Assembly (NCBI GenBank): GCA_037179335.1
Contig: JAKZHN010000012.1
Location: forward strand, 1,116,001-1,180,000
DNA from: Cyclaneusma minus
Taxonomy: Eukaryota > Ascomycota > Leotiomycetes > Marthamycetales > Marthamycetaceae
Direction of reading: 5' to 3'
DNA: 64,000 nt
Both the position numbers and the translations under genes were made by a program. Positions 1 to 10,551 of the stretch are shown here, piece after piece. Positions within the stretch are counted from its first letter, which is position 1. The number at the start of each line of letters is the position of its first letter. The notes under the pieces are model-generated. The model did not search any database and was not told the DNA's origin. It saw only the letters and a program-made list of their open reading frames with translations.

Positions 1-929
1 ACCTCGCGATCCTCACCTGGCCGATGAGCAGGAGCGCAATCGTCCCGCTTTGCATACCCTCACCAGCGTCCCCGAGTCGGAGAAGCTCTCTCCCACCATG
101 GGATCCCGCCTCGAGGCACCTGCAACCGTCAGGCAAATCATTGATCGTTTGAATTCGCAGGATTCGAAGCCCGTCACCCGCAATTCTGTACAGAATGAAA
201 CTAGTCCTGCTGCAACCGCAAAGCCCTCGGTTTTGCTGCAGACACCCGCGTCACCTGCGTCTCCCAACAGCACTACGCTTCAGACCAGATCTGCCCTGCC
301 CTTAAGAAAGATGGTAAGATGGCTCATCAGACCAGATACTTGCCTCAACTTACTGACAGTTGCATCTAGCTCACCCTCTTGGCCAAGCCCAAGAGCCCAC
401 ACTTGACCGGCAAGAGCAAGAAGTCTGAGAAGTGGGTCAAGGTGAATGATGCCAGTCTCGATGAGGATTGGCAGTTGGTGGAGGACGACGTGAGTATTAC
501 CTACTTCACCTATGGCTCAGACGAGAGTAAGGAGCAGCTCTGGCTGACATTGAACCTTCTTTACAGGACTCGAAAGCGAACTTCGCTAAGGATGGTGATG
601 AAACCGCCACCAAAGCCAAGACGATGTTCCGCGAAGAGTACCTCGTTGTTCGCAGCTTGGCCGCACGAAGAAAGCCACGCCCTTCCATGATTCTTGTTCC
701 TGCCAGGAACCACAAGGTAACTAGCTGGGTTTGTCGCCAGGATATCGAGGACATGGAGGCTGGCATCAAAGCTGACAAAGCTTTCATGGCCAGCCTTCAT
801 GAGGGTCAGTGGAAGGTCCGAGGTAATATTGAATCTCACCACTCCTTGTGAGTAAGACTAATTGGACTTTTCTTAGAGGACGTCGCTCCAACTCTCGATG
901 AATGCCCGCATTACTCAAGAAGAGTCTAG
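1..929 (+). CDS. Unknown double-W-motif protein, 5' end outside the window
   Basis: I do not recognise this protein. The reading frame is open from base 2 with no clear ATG, so the true start lies left of the window. I read four exons: 2-313, 370-489, 567-822 and 877-929 (stop TAG 927-929). All introns are GT-AG and phases agree, giving 246 visible residues. The N-terminal part is Ser/Thr/Pro-rich and probably disordered. Exon 2 encodes EKWVKVNDASLDEDWQLVE, with two tryptophans twelve residues apart in acidic surroundings. The same arrangement recurs in the genes at 3707, 5429 and 7522, which suggests one local family. The C-terminal part is basic, then charged. The W-x-x-V cores resemble Atg8-binding LIR motifs, but that is inference. 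Confidence 0.6.
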
Positions 930-1502
930 CTCGTCAGGCCGATGGTATCAATGATTGGTGACAGTGGGTGTTGGACTCGAGCTGAATGGGCGTGGAGCAT
1001 ACAAGGATGACCTTTCATGTATTTCAAGGCTCTAGATTCGCTGCCGGGAACGGCTCTTGGTAGCTTTAGACAATCCAGCCCTACATCTGCAAAAAACTCC
1101 GTCAGCCCCCATCCATCAACTGTGAAGTAGCTTCTGAGATGGATCATTGACATTTCGAGACACTCCCTCTGCAATACAGCACAGAATTCAAAGTTTCATG
1201 CCTGGACCTGACCGTGATCTTCGAATTGTGGTTGTCACTCGTGTACTACAGCATTCACGTCACCCATGTGAATTTGACCGACGGTTCCGGGGCTCTATCT
1301 CTCCACCTTGTTGTCGCCGGTGTTCTCTGCTTTGTCGTCACGGCCGGTATCTTTAGGGCACTACATACGCCCACAATGTTTTTCCATTTCGCAAAATCCA
1401 CCTTCCCTCTTCCACGGCGGTTGCGCGCAATCTTCGAGTCCGCCATCACCATTGTACCTCACAAGCTCCCTTCGTACGCGGTCGACGCTCATCGCTGCCA
1501 TC
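930..1502. other. Intergenic region
   Basis: This holds the 3' end of the first gene and the promoter of the next. No conserved coding frame is seen. A C/T-rich stretch lies just before the ATG at 1503, as is common in fungal leaders. Confidence 0.5.
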
Positions 1503-2446
1503 ATGGCGTCCCGCCCAAGACGTCAATCTGCTCCTCCCACCCCCGACGCAAGGATCTCACCCTCCGAATTGTACCACAACAATCCAGCTCTAGCATTCTA
1601 CGTGCAGGGTCCGGCTGAGCGCAGTGCATTCTGGGATTCGGTACTTGCTGAATACGGACGGGTAAGTTCACCTTCCCCTAGCGCTCAACGCTCTTCTCCT
1701 ACGCGCATTTCTAGACGCTGACTTGCACTGTTCAGGAGATCTCCCAATCCGTCGAGGCTTCAAGAGGCATCATCTCTCTCGCCAACAGCGCTGACCCCCA
1801 GGACTCGAACGAAGACTCGGGCTCCGTCAGCCATCAAGAAGACAGCTCCTTGGTCGTCTTGAGAGCTTCGGGCGACTCCTGGAACGAAGATTACTCTCAC
1901 ACCGAGACTGCTGTCAACTCTGAATCTGAAGCTGACGCTGAGACTGCTGTGGACTCGGGATCTGAAGCTGACTACGAGGCTTTTGCCGACTACATGTATG
2001 GATCTGAAGCTGCCTCTGAAGCTGCTGTCGACTCTGGCGCTGAAGCCGACTCCGAGGCTCTCACCAACCCTGCTCCTCAGGCCACCTTCATTCCCAGAGC
2101 TCCAGGCGACTTGCCCATGGACCGCTATATGTTCACCATAGAGGAGATCGTCCACATTTTTCTCAGGCATGAATATGATGAAGACGAGGAGAGGCCCTTA
2201 AGGTTCCTCAGTATCCTCGTCCACTGGCCCCACCCTGAAGCACGACCAGTCTCGAAGTGCGATCTCGAAACAGCCTACCTTCTTAGAGCTCGCAATTACC
2301 ACGAGCGCATCGCCAAGCAGCGGGAGTGGAGGCAGATTAATGAGTGGTTCTGCGAGGATGATTTTACGCCAACCTGGCGGCCAATGCAGCTGGCAAGGCA
2401 GCGGGCAATGCAAGAGACAGACGAGCCTGTTGCCGTTGACCACTGA
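1503..2446 (+). CDS. Unknown acidic protein with internal Ser-Glu-Ala-Asp repeats
   Basis: Two exons, 1503-1661 and 1736-2446, joined by a 74-nt GT-AG intron with no phase shift, give 289 residues. I recognise no domain. Residues about 100-160 hold a degenerate repeat (SEADAETAVDSGSEAD and the related SGAEADSEA). It is Ala/Ser/Glu/Asp-rich and probably disordered. The C-terminal part (from about residue 175) is more ordered in composition, with many aromatic, Arg and His residues and a W-rich end (QREWRQINEWF). It lies between members of the double-W family on the same strand. Its segment SSLVVLRASGDSW could be a decayed version of that motif, but the match is weak. Confidence 0.6.
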
Positions 2447-3706
2447 TCCATTTCCGAAGCCAAAGTCTACGTCGTGCTCAAGATGGCGACGGAAATCTTC
2501 GTTTCTTCCCTCTGACGCCGAAGGTTGGGATCTGGGGCCAGGACAACAAGAAACCCACTGAAGATAGAGAGACAACGACTCTGATCTTTCTCTCCGTGGC
2601 TCGCGTCCAAGGTCCTCTTCAGTTCTTTGCGATTCAATCCAGGACTTGGCTCGCACTGCTGTTTCGAGCTACAGCGGTCCTTCTTTCAGTCTAGTTGCAC
2701 CTCTGTCGTTTCGAATTATTCTCCTTCAATGGCTACCATTTCCGACACCGTTTCTTCGACCACCGCGTCTCGTCAAGCACCATTCCTCAGTCACCTCATG
2801 GTCTGGCTCGTCGGAACCTCGTGTGTTCATGGAAGTTTCTCTCGTTTCGCAGATGTGCTCTCAACATTGAGTACCATCTGACCTCGCGTTCATAGCCATG
2901 CCACCTCCTACGCTAGCAAAGATGCCCGCAGGAATTCTTCAAAGGATCAAATTCTATGGTGGCACCTGTGGCTTCTTAAGGTCACAATGCTAATCCTGAA
3001 CTACATCAACTTCTCGAGTTGCTGCTCTCTCTCTCTTGTTCTCACCTTCGGGTGCAGAGTGGTCTGAGAGCTTGGAGCTGGATGGATGGAGTCTGATTGC
3101 ATGGATGGAAAGGATGGATGGACTGTCCTAGTTACTTCGCGATCGATCGAATCAAAATCTGCTTGTTTTCACGTTGATATTTGCCGTTGTGAGTGTGCAA
3201 TCTCGGGACACTCAAACGCTGCTCCTCCCTCTGCCAGTGAATTGCTATAATGTCTAATGTGCAGTCCAATCCACAATCCTCTCCTTCGATACTTATTGGC
3301 CCGGCTCTTGCGGTTTCGCAGCACCGCTACGCCGTCTAGTGAGATCATTCTGGTCCTGGAACTTGGCTCTCGGGCAAAAAGCTGATATTTTAGAGCACAG
3401 TGATGTCGAAATAGCTCTCGCCTTTTGGAGGCGGAGGCTCAGGCGCGCGGCAGTATATATCTGAGAATCGAGTGCCCGTCCTCCTCGATTTCCTCCTCTC
3501 CCGCTTCCATCTACGACCAACACCCTCAACCTCAACTTTTGCCAACATCGTCCATTCAGCTGCTTGATTCCAGCAACTGTTCGAACGCTTTGCATTGCTT
3601 CTTCATATCTTGACTTGTCCATTCAGTTGCTTCATTCCAGCAAGTTTTCGCATACTGCGCATTGCTCCTTCACATCCTGCCAGCAAAGACCACCAACTGC
3701 GAGGAA
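2447..3706. other. Intergenic region with GGAT-rich microsatellite
   Basis: No convincing gene. Around 3081-3122 an imperfect GGATGGAT tract occurs. The last 250 bases are C/T-rich and carry the TATA-like site listed separately. Confidence 0.5.
3454..3460 (+). promoter_or_regulatory. TATA-like box for the gene at 3707
   Basis: TATATAT lies about 250 bp before the ATG and is followed by a C/T-rich leader. Spacing fits a core promoter with a long leader. No transcript data support it here. Confidence 0.35.
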
Positions 3707-4270
3707 ATGTCATCAACACAGAAGGTGAGCCAGCGATCGGCGCATATACTCTCTGTCCTGTCTCTAACTCTGCACAACCAGCGCAACCAGTCCACCACGC
3801 AGTTCTCCGCCAAGATCCCCACTGAGCTCACTGAGAAGAACGTCCGCGCAATGTCCGGCAAAGAGCGCGGCTGGCAGGTGATCAGCTACGACGATGAGGA
3901 TACGTGGAGTGTGCTTGGCCACGACGAGGCCGAGATGGTGTCCGTCAAAGATGAAGAAGAGTACGGTACCGACGTCTTTGTTGTCTCTGTTGACCAAGGA
4001 AAGGTCCAGACTGACTTCCAGTCTGACGCTACCACCACCAAAGTTGTCAAGCTTACCGCAGAGGGCAATGGCAGCAACTCCTCTGCCGACGATTTGAACT
4101 TCCTCGAGGCCCTCGAGGCCCTGGAGAATGCCTTCGAGAATGGGAAGGCCCTCGAGGACCATGTGAGGGCTATCGAGGCCCTGGAGAACGCCTTCGAGAA
4201 TGAGAAGGCTTTCCAGGCCCTGGAGAGCGCCTTCGATTGTGCCTTTGGGCAAGCCAAGACTGAAGAGTGA
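3707..4270 (+). CDS. Unknown double-W-motif protein with LEALENAFEN repeats
   Basis: The ATG at 3707 opens a six-codon exon (to 3724), then a 57-nt intron (3725-3781) with a CTAAC branch site. The main exon runs 3782-4270, giving 168 residues. The intron length is a multiple of three without a stop, so an unspliced frame also stays open. I do not recognise the protein. It holds RGWQVISYDDEDTWSVL followed by GHDEAEM, which aligns with EKWELVEDDSEDGWDVF + GHADAQ in the next gene. The C-terminus repeats ALENAFEN/ALESAFD about three times, probably as an amphipathic helix. The neighbouring protein at 5429 ends in a similar ALESFAQAF, so the two look like tandem paralogues. Confidence 0.65.
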   Translation: MSSTQKVSQRSAHILSVLSLTLHNQRNQSTTQFSAKIPTELTEKNVRAMSGKERGWQVISYDDEDTWSVLGHDEAEMVSVKDEEEYGTDVFVVSVDQGKVQTDFQSDATTTKVVKLTAEGNGSNSSADDLNFLEALEALENAFENGKALEDHVRAIEALENAFENEKAFQALESAFDCAFGQAKTEE

Positions 4271-5428
4271 AGATAGTCGGTAAGAGTGCCTCCTCCCTTG
4301 ATCCTCCTGGCCAGTCAATCCTGGATGCTGAGCTGACAGTCTACAGCAGCAGCTTTCTCATATGCCTCGAAAACCTACACATCAACTCCTCCAGTACTTC
4401 TATGGCAAGCAGACCGTCAGCCACCTACCGACTGAGATGGCAAAGTGCGGATACAGCTGAAGTTTTGGAATAACTGGAAGGAGAACCTTGGAGACCAGAA
4501 TTGAGTTCTTGAATGTCTGCCGATTTCAGAGTCAGACGAGAGTCGCCTGGTCGAAGACACTTGGCTATGGAAACTGAGTAGATGCTCACATCGTTACTTC
4601 GGCATTCAGTCACCAAAGCATTGCTCTCCTGAACTCCTTCGACTCCTGGTTCTTTCTTGTGATGCGTGATCTTCACCTTGATTTCTATAGCCACTGTCTT
4701 CTGCTGCCCCAAACTACTCGTTTGTAGGCCCACAGATCGCCTTGAGGCCGTAGAGATACTGTCTCATCTTCACTTTCTGATAGCACGATTCTTGCTTCTC
4801 ACAGTCCTAGCTGCCGCAGTCTAAGGCATCCCGCCATTGAGAATCTGGACATCAAGCGCAACCATATATAGGATGAAGTGCGCTGTACGTCCGCAAAATT
4901 CGGATCTATTTTCCTGTCCAAGGGGGCACCGCACCTCCTTGAGACCGCACACGGGACCCAGCTTGCGAAGGGGGGAATGAGGCCTCGGGATATCTTCTCG
5001 CCATTGGAAAAACTATCCCGCGGGACGACGCAGGAAAATATCACAAACCTTGGGCGGTCGGTGCCGCTCCTTCTCGCCCCATTGTCAGCTCTTCACAATG
5101 GTGGCAAATATCACATTGTGATTTTCGGCGCTAGTCCCGCCGAGCGAGCTCGCGCGGCTGGTCGGAGATCCTGCGCATAAAAACTCCACCAGGTGCTTGG
5201 AAACCTTTCCTTCTTCTTTCCCTCTTCTTTCCTCGTCTTTCGAAGTCCGATCATCTTGACTTTCACACTGCGCGTTGACACCGCCTTGCTTTCTTTGCAA
5301 CTTGCTACCTTCAACTTCAATCGTCTTGCTTTGCTCAACACCTTCCTTCATTCGCGACCGATAACTCAGCTTCACAATCACCTTGACTTACTCTTCGCCC
5401 TCCATCATCCGCAAGTCAAGCCGCGACG
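4271..5428. other. Intergenic region and promoter of the gene at 5429
   Basis: No gene seen. Two AGGGGG-type sites (near 4919 and 4967) resemble fungal stress-response elements but could be chance. A TATA-like ATAAAAA sits at 5177-5183, followed by a strong C/T tract (5200-5250) typical of well-expressed fungal genes. Confidence 0.4.
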
Positions 5429-6133
5429 ATGTTCTCCACCTTCATCAAGACCGCTGCCTCCTACACCAAGTCGCCCATCACGCGTAACGACCAGAGCTCC
5501 CGTCATCACCACCGCTGCGCTGAGTCTCTGTCTGCCATTGAGCTTGCCAACTACAACCAGCCCCGCGCCAATAATCCCGTCCCCATCGTTGATGACCATC
5601 TCCACGGCGCCACCTTCAACCCTTTCGAACAAGATGCCACTCCCAAGAAGCCCATCCGTCACAACCCGGGCGAGAAGTGGGAACTTGTCGAGGACGACTC
5701 TGAAGATGGTTGGGACGTGTTCGGACATGCTGATGCGCAGATCGATTTCGAAGGTACTGAGCAGCACGACGCTGGTCTCGAGGTGATCGAGACCGAGCTC
5801 ATCTGCCGCAAGGGCGAAGCGCACGTGGTCGTTGTCACTCACCTCGACACGTACCACGAAGATGAAGACCAATTCATGCACGTTGGTGGAGTCTTTGCTG
5901 ATGTGAAGCCCCACTGCACAATCATTACCGTCGAGAAGAATGGACCCTCGCACTATGATGATGGAGAGTTCACTGAAGTCGAGAACGACAACAAGCGCAC
6001 CGGTTTCGAAGACCTGTGGGCCGCCGCCACCACGTCGTCTCTGGACACTCGTGTCGCCTTGACTAGCAAGAACATCGAGTTCACCGACGAGGATTGGAAG
6101 GCCCTGGAGTCATTTGCGCAGGCCTTCAACTGA
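5429..6133 (+). CDS. Unknown double-W-motif protein
   Basis: A single-exon frame of 234 residues starts at the ATG after a C/T-rich leader. I recognise no named domain. Residues about 81-98 read EKWELVEDDSEDGWDVF, followed by GHADAQ, and match the protein encoded at 3707. A hydrophobic strand-like stretch (HVVVVTHLD) and many acidic residues follow. The C-terminus EDWKALESFAQAFN again resembles the 3707 product. Strong C/T leader, TATA-like site and GC-rich third positions suggest good expression. After the stop, a GTAAGT...AAAG segment could be an intron in the 3' UTR. Possible role as an Atg8-interacting adaptor is speculation from the W-x-x-V core. Confidence 0.7.
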   Translation: MFSTFIKTAASYTKSPITRNDQSSRHHHRCAESLSAIELANYNQPRANNPVPIVDDHLHGATFNPFEQDATPKKPIRHNPGEKWELVEDDSEDGWDVFGHADAQIDFEGTEQHDAGLEVIETELICRKGEAHVVVVTHLDTYHEDEDQFMHVGGVFADVKPHCTIITVEKNGPSHYDDGEFTEVENDNKRTGFEDLWAAATTSSLDTRVALTSKNIEFTDEDWKALESFAQAFN

Positions 6134-7521
6134 GAAGCGAAGTGTAAGTTCACCAAAATTTCCTGTCCCAACATCGAATCCCGCTGATGGCCAAAGGTTC
6201 TGCGAGCATGCGCCTGTCCACGAACGCCCTCGTTCACGCATTGAGAGACCCTAACTTGACACGTTCTTCATGGAGCGAGCATATATTGCACGGATAGTCT
6301 GATAGAGAAGTGACAACTTAGGTATCTGAATTCATAGAGTTTCGGCGTTCGGGGCATATCGGTGGAAGTTGGGACACATTGGCGCATATTTCTGGTTACG
6401 ATACCTCTTGGTTCTGAAGTTTCGCATGCCCGTCCATTCGAGCTTTCAGGTAGTCGTACAGCAATATGATGTGTTCATAGCCCGTAATTTTGTTTTGCAA
6501 AATGTGTACTCTTGCTCTGCCTGCTTCACCTCAGTATTTGCTGTTTTGGCTGCGTGATTCTCAACTGGAAGGTGCTCCAGCAGTCGTTCTGGTTCATGAA
6601 GGCAATGTGCCGGGACTGCAAAGTGAAAAGTGAGTCTGCCACTGCCTCCTCCTTCCTGTTCGACGTCAGCAAATGCTTCATTTTCACTGCCGGGCCCTAT
6701 GGAGCCCGCATGGTCTGTTCCCATCGTCCAAAACTGTCTTTACACAGCCAAGGAAGTATCCACCAGTGAAGTTCCTGAATAATACTCCCAAAGGATATGG
6801 CTGAGATTCAAGAGACTTTTGCTATGGGAAACATCCTGACTGCCTGGCGTTTTGACACCAACTGAAGCATAGAGGGACCAAGTCGCATAGGATTAATCGT
6901 TGGCAGACATCAGTGAATGCTCTCGTTCAGCCCCTGAATCCGTCTTGAAGTCGTGACCCCTCCTCAGCTTGTGTAACCATGGACCCCTCCAGATGTCATC
7001 GCCCCCCAGCCGAAGAATAGCCGAAGTGTACCACATCTCAGCGAGACGTGGAAGCCTAGACAGATCAAGCTCTCACCATCCTGCATCAAAATACACCACC
7101 GCAGGAAAACATGTGAAGAGCCGGCTCCCTGGACAACAGCTCAGCATCCGCCTTAGTGTCTTCTGCCCTTCTCCCGAAGCGGAGACTCTGCCATCATACT
7201 TATCGCGTCGTCCGCGAAGCTCCACCTCCCAACTCTTCACACCTCTCAATTGAGCCACCGAGAGCCAGCTGGACAACTTCGATCTTGTCGCCGATATCTG
7301 CTTGTTGATCGATTGCCAGCAGACCCTGAATCTGTGAGTAGCGAACTCCCCAAGTCAAGCTTATGTCTGTGGACGCTGCAAGGGGCAAGCCATTGCGATC
7401 TTGCAACGACTGTGACTGGCTTGGCCGACCTCAATCACCACGGCACAGCCCTACGAGCCTTGGCTGAACGTCTGCTAACATTGATCGTCGTTGCAGCTCC
7501 ATCCTGAATCACCACCGCAAT
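6134..7521. other. Intergenic region, 1.4 kb
   Basis: Only short frames without family resemblance are seen. The last 500 bases probably hold the leader of the WW-domain gene, possibly with a leader intron. Confidence 0.45.
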
Positions 7522-9827
7522 ATGTCGGCAATTCAAGTAAGTCTGCCCATATCGCTCACGGCCGTTTCGTTGAAGCGTCTTCCCGTCGCTGCCTGCTAGC
7601 CTCAACAGTCTTCCAATCACGTGACCTGCTTTTTGCTGACCACAATCTCTAGGATGACGATACGCTCTCCCAGAGCTCCTGGGACGTCGTCAGCGATTCT
7701 GGGAGCGAGAAGGACTGGGACCTAGTGCCACAGAAGCAGGTCCCAGCAACTCCCAATGCTGATGCAGCGTCCGTATCCGATGAGCTCGAGAAGACAGTGA
7801 CCCTCGAGGATGAATCGCCAGTCCTCGTTCGCGCCAAGCATGAAGTCGTTGGCGACAAGAAAGCGGCCATCAATGGCGAGAAGCCCGTCATCGTTCGAAC
7901 CAAGCACGAGGTTGTGGCTGCAAAGGACTCGGCAATTGAAGGCAAAGAACCTGTCATCAACTGCCCTCCGCTTCCTTCAATTGAGGACGGTTATGTGAAG
8001 GTCAAAGGCAAAGGAACGGGCACTGTTCTTGTCAAGCCCGTCGTTTCTGCCAAAGAGAAGAGTGACGTCCCTACCGAGGGTTCTGCCACAGAGGCGTCTG
8101 ATGTCTTCGTCCTGGCTTCTGCCAAAGCAAAGTCTGCCGCTCCCACCAAGCCTACCGTCACCAAGGAGGCTGACAGTATCGCCCAGACTGATGAAGGCAA
8201 GAAATTGAAGGCTCGCAGCAGCCCTATCGATATTCCCTTCAGACCCGCGCAGCTCAACACCACCGATGGCGAAAAGACACCGAAAATAGACCCTGCCGAG
8301 TTTTGGAACGAAACATTCAGGAAGAAGCAGGCTGCTCAGCATGCATTACTGGCGTCAGATCAAGGTGTCCTTGCTGCCCGAGAGGCCACGGGCCGTCGCA
8401 TGCTTGAGATGTTCAATAGAGTCCGAATAATTGAGAAGAAAGAGCAGGCGAAGACCATCGAAGAAATGGAGCGTTATACGGCTGAGGCGTACAATGAAGC
8501 GACGTCGAAGCAAACGCTGGCGGAGCCTGCCAAAGCGCCGCCCGCCACCTCCAACGTCACGTGTGCGACTCATGCCGGGAAAACCTATATGTGCATCAAG
8601 CCCGTGCGGGAAGGATGGGAAGCTCGAATTAGCAGGACCACGGGCAAGGTGTACTATGTTGACCACCTGACCCAATCCACAACCTGGACTCATCCAGGCA
8701 GCGGTATCGGCGAAAATACCAAGAGTGTGCCGATTCAGGTTCCTACACCGAAGGCCACCGCTGCCGCTCCCATTGAAGCAACCGCTGCTACCCAGAGACG
8801 CGGCCCCATGCTAGACTCCAGAGAAGAGGGGGTGAACAAGTCCAGAATGCAAGCTCTTGTCGAAGCCGCCAAGCGTAGACAACCGGTTATGATGCAGAAC
8901 GATGGACGTGCTGCCGAACTTGAGAAGACAGACAGCAAGGCGCCTGTCGCCGCTGAAATTACCAATGTCAATACACCAACCCAGACCCGCTCTGGGAAGT
9001 CTTACTGCCTGGACAAGCCCCCCACCGTCGCCTCCAGCTCTCGCCAGCTGCCCTCATACCATGCACACGTCGCCACCGACGCCTCCAGCTCTCGCCAGCT
9101 CCCCTCATACCATGCACTCGCCACCAACATCCCCACCAGGCGATTGGCCGCCCAAGTCTCCGCCCTTCAAGCCGGCGGGCCCTCCATCAACGGGACGCAG
9201 TATTGCGCTCCTCGCCTTCGTGACCCCCCGCGTCCTCAACCCGGCCAAGATCTCTTGGAACTCTCGCACCACAACGTGCGCGCTCTTCAAGCACAGCAAG
9301 CACAGCAAGCACAGCAAGCACAGCAAGCACAGCAAGCACAGCAAGCACAGCAAGCACAGCAAGCACAGCAAGCCCACAAAGCCCACAAAGCCCACAAAGC
9401 CCACGAGGAAGCTAAAGACCGCTATCTCAAGAACCTCGCCGAGCGCAAAGAAGCCATCGTTTCTTCCGACCGCAAGCTCCGCAGCCCCACCAAAGCCCGC
9501 GGCGGCCTAGGCTCTCGCGAAACACCCAGCATCTTCTCGCGCAGATTTTCTAATGCGTCGAGGACTGGGGCTAGCGGCAGCAGTAGCAAGAGAGAGAATG
9601 TTAGTATGGGACCGCAGGACGTGGTGACTGGAAACGAGGGATCGGGTAATGCCAGGTCTTCCTTTGATATGTCACTGGCGCTGGATGGTGCTGGTCCTGA
9701 AGAGGCTTCGGCAAGGCGTGCGTTGAGCCCGGATTGGGATGCTAGACGTGATTTGGATGGTAAATGGGCTGACTACTCGGGTGTCGTCAGTCCTTACCAG
9801 ACTACCGCGTTCAACTCATTTCATTGA
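7522..9827 (+). CDS. WW-domain protein with N-terminal double-W motif and Ala-Gln-Gln repeat
   Basis: Exon 1 (7522-7536) encodes only MSAIQ; a GT-AG intron (7537-7652) leads to exon 2 (7653-9827), giving 729 residues. Right after the intron comes SSWDVVSDSGSEKDWDLV, the double-W motif shared with three upstream genes. A WW domain lies at about residues 325-354: GWEARI, then GKVYYVDH, then TTWTHP, with tryptophans at 327 and 350 (23 apart, normal for the family). WW domains bind proline-rich ligands. Residues about 545-585 are an (AQQ)n then (AHK)n repeat encoded by a 9-bp minisatellite, probably a coiled coil. A 45-bp block encoding SSSRQLPSYHA is duplicated near 9030-9120. Most of the protein looks disordered. 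Function unknown; a scaffold role is possible. Confidence 0.75.
9291..9372 (+). repeat. 9-bp coding minisatellite (CACAGCAAG)n
   Basis: About nine near-perfect tandem copies of CACAGCAAG encode Ala-Gln-Gln units, followed by three copies of a related CCCACAAAG unit. The copies are almost identical, so the tract is probably length-variable between strains. Confidence 0.9.
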
Positions 9828-10551
9828 GATGGGAGCGAGACGCTCCGCGGGACTGTGAGGTCTTTGCGAGCTGCATGGCAGCGTCATCGGCGGCCGAATT
9901 TATAGTCGAAACGGGTTTCTGCATCTTGCTCTTTCTTTTGTTTATTGTTGTTTTCAGGGAATCATCTGCTGCTGGGTTAGCTATGACCAAAATTGCCGGG
10001 AATGTGGTATTTGGGATCTCACGGAAATGGTCAGGGTATCATGAAAACCAGGAAAAAGGTACCGATGGAAAGGGTATCTTTACGAAAAAGATTTCGCAGT
10101 ACGGGAAACACAAAAGGGGTGATTGTTCCTAACTCCCCTGCTCTGGGAGAGCAGGGGAGACTGTTTAGACTCCACTGATTTCAGCTTGCCTCAACTGGCT
10201 ATGTACTTTGCTTCGTAACCTAGCTAGGTACCCAATTCAACTTGCTGCTTGCTTGATATGCAATGTCTTGCGGTTCTTTTGCGGTGCTTGTGACTTGTAA
10301 CTTACAAAGAACGTCGTCGTTAACAAACTTGCTCTCGGCGATTTTATTTTTCGTCGCACTCGCTGCACAAAATCCCCTTGGCGCGCACAAACCACGTTAT
10401 GCATTCCGGCGGTGAGTACTCACTAGTCTTGATTCGTCAGCCGCCGGGCAGAAAAAGCGCCCAACCCAAAATTTCACGAACTCGCGAAAAAGCTCCCACC
10501 CCACGCACCAGCAACACCGATTTCCCCAAATTTGTACCCAAAAACTCGAAA
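9828..10551. other. Intergenic region with a perfect hairpin
   Basis: It holds the 3' end of the WW gene, the hairpin at 10133-10159 and the Ebp2 promoter. No gene is seen. Confidence 0.5.
10133..10159. repeat. Perfect 12-bp-stem hairpin
   Basis: CTCCCCTGCTCT is followed by GGG and its exact reverse complement AGAGCAGGGGAG. The stem is GC-rich and would be stable as RNA or cruciform. It lies about 300 bp after the WW-gene stop, so it may belong to that 3' UTR. Confidence 0.8.

Noticed and set aside
9105..9404. Antisense Leu-Cys repeat protein
   Set aside because: It is only the other strand of the (AQQ)n minisatellite in the WW-domain gene.
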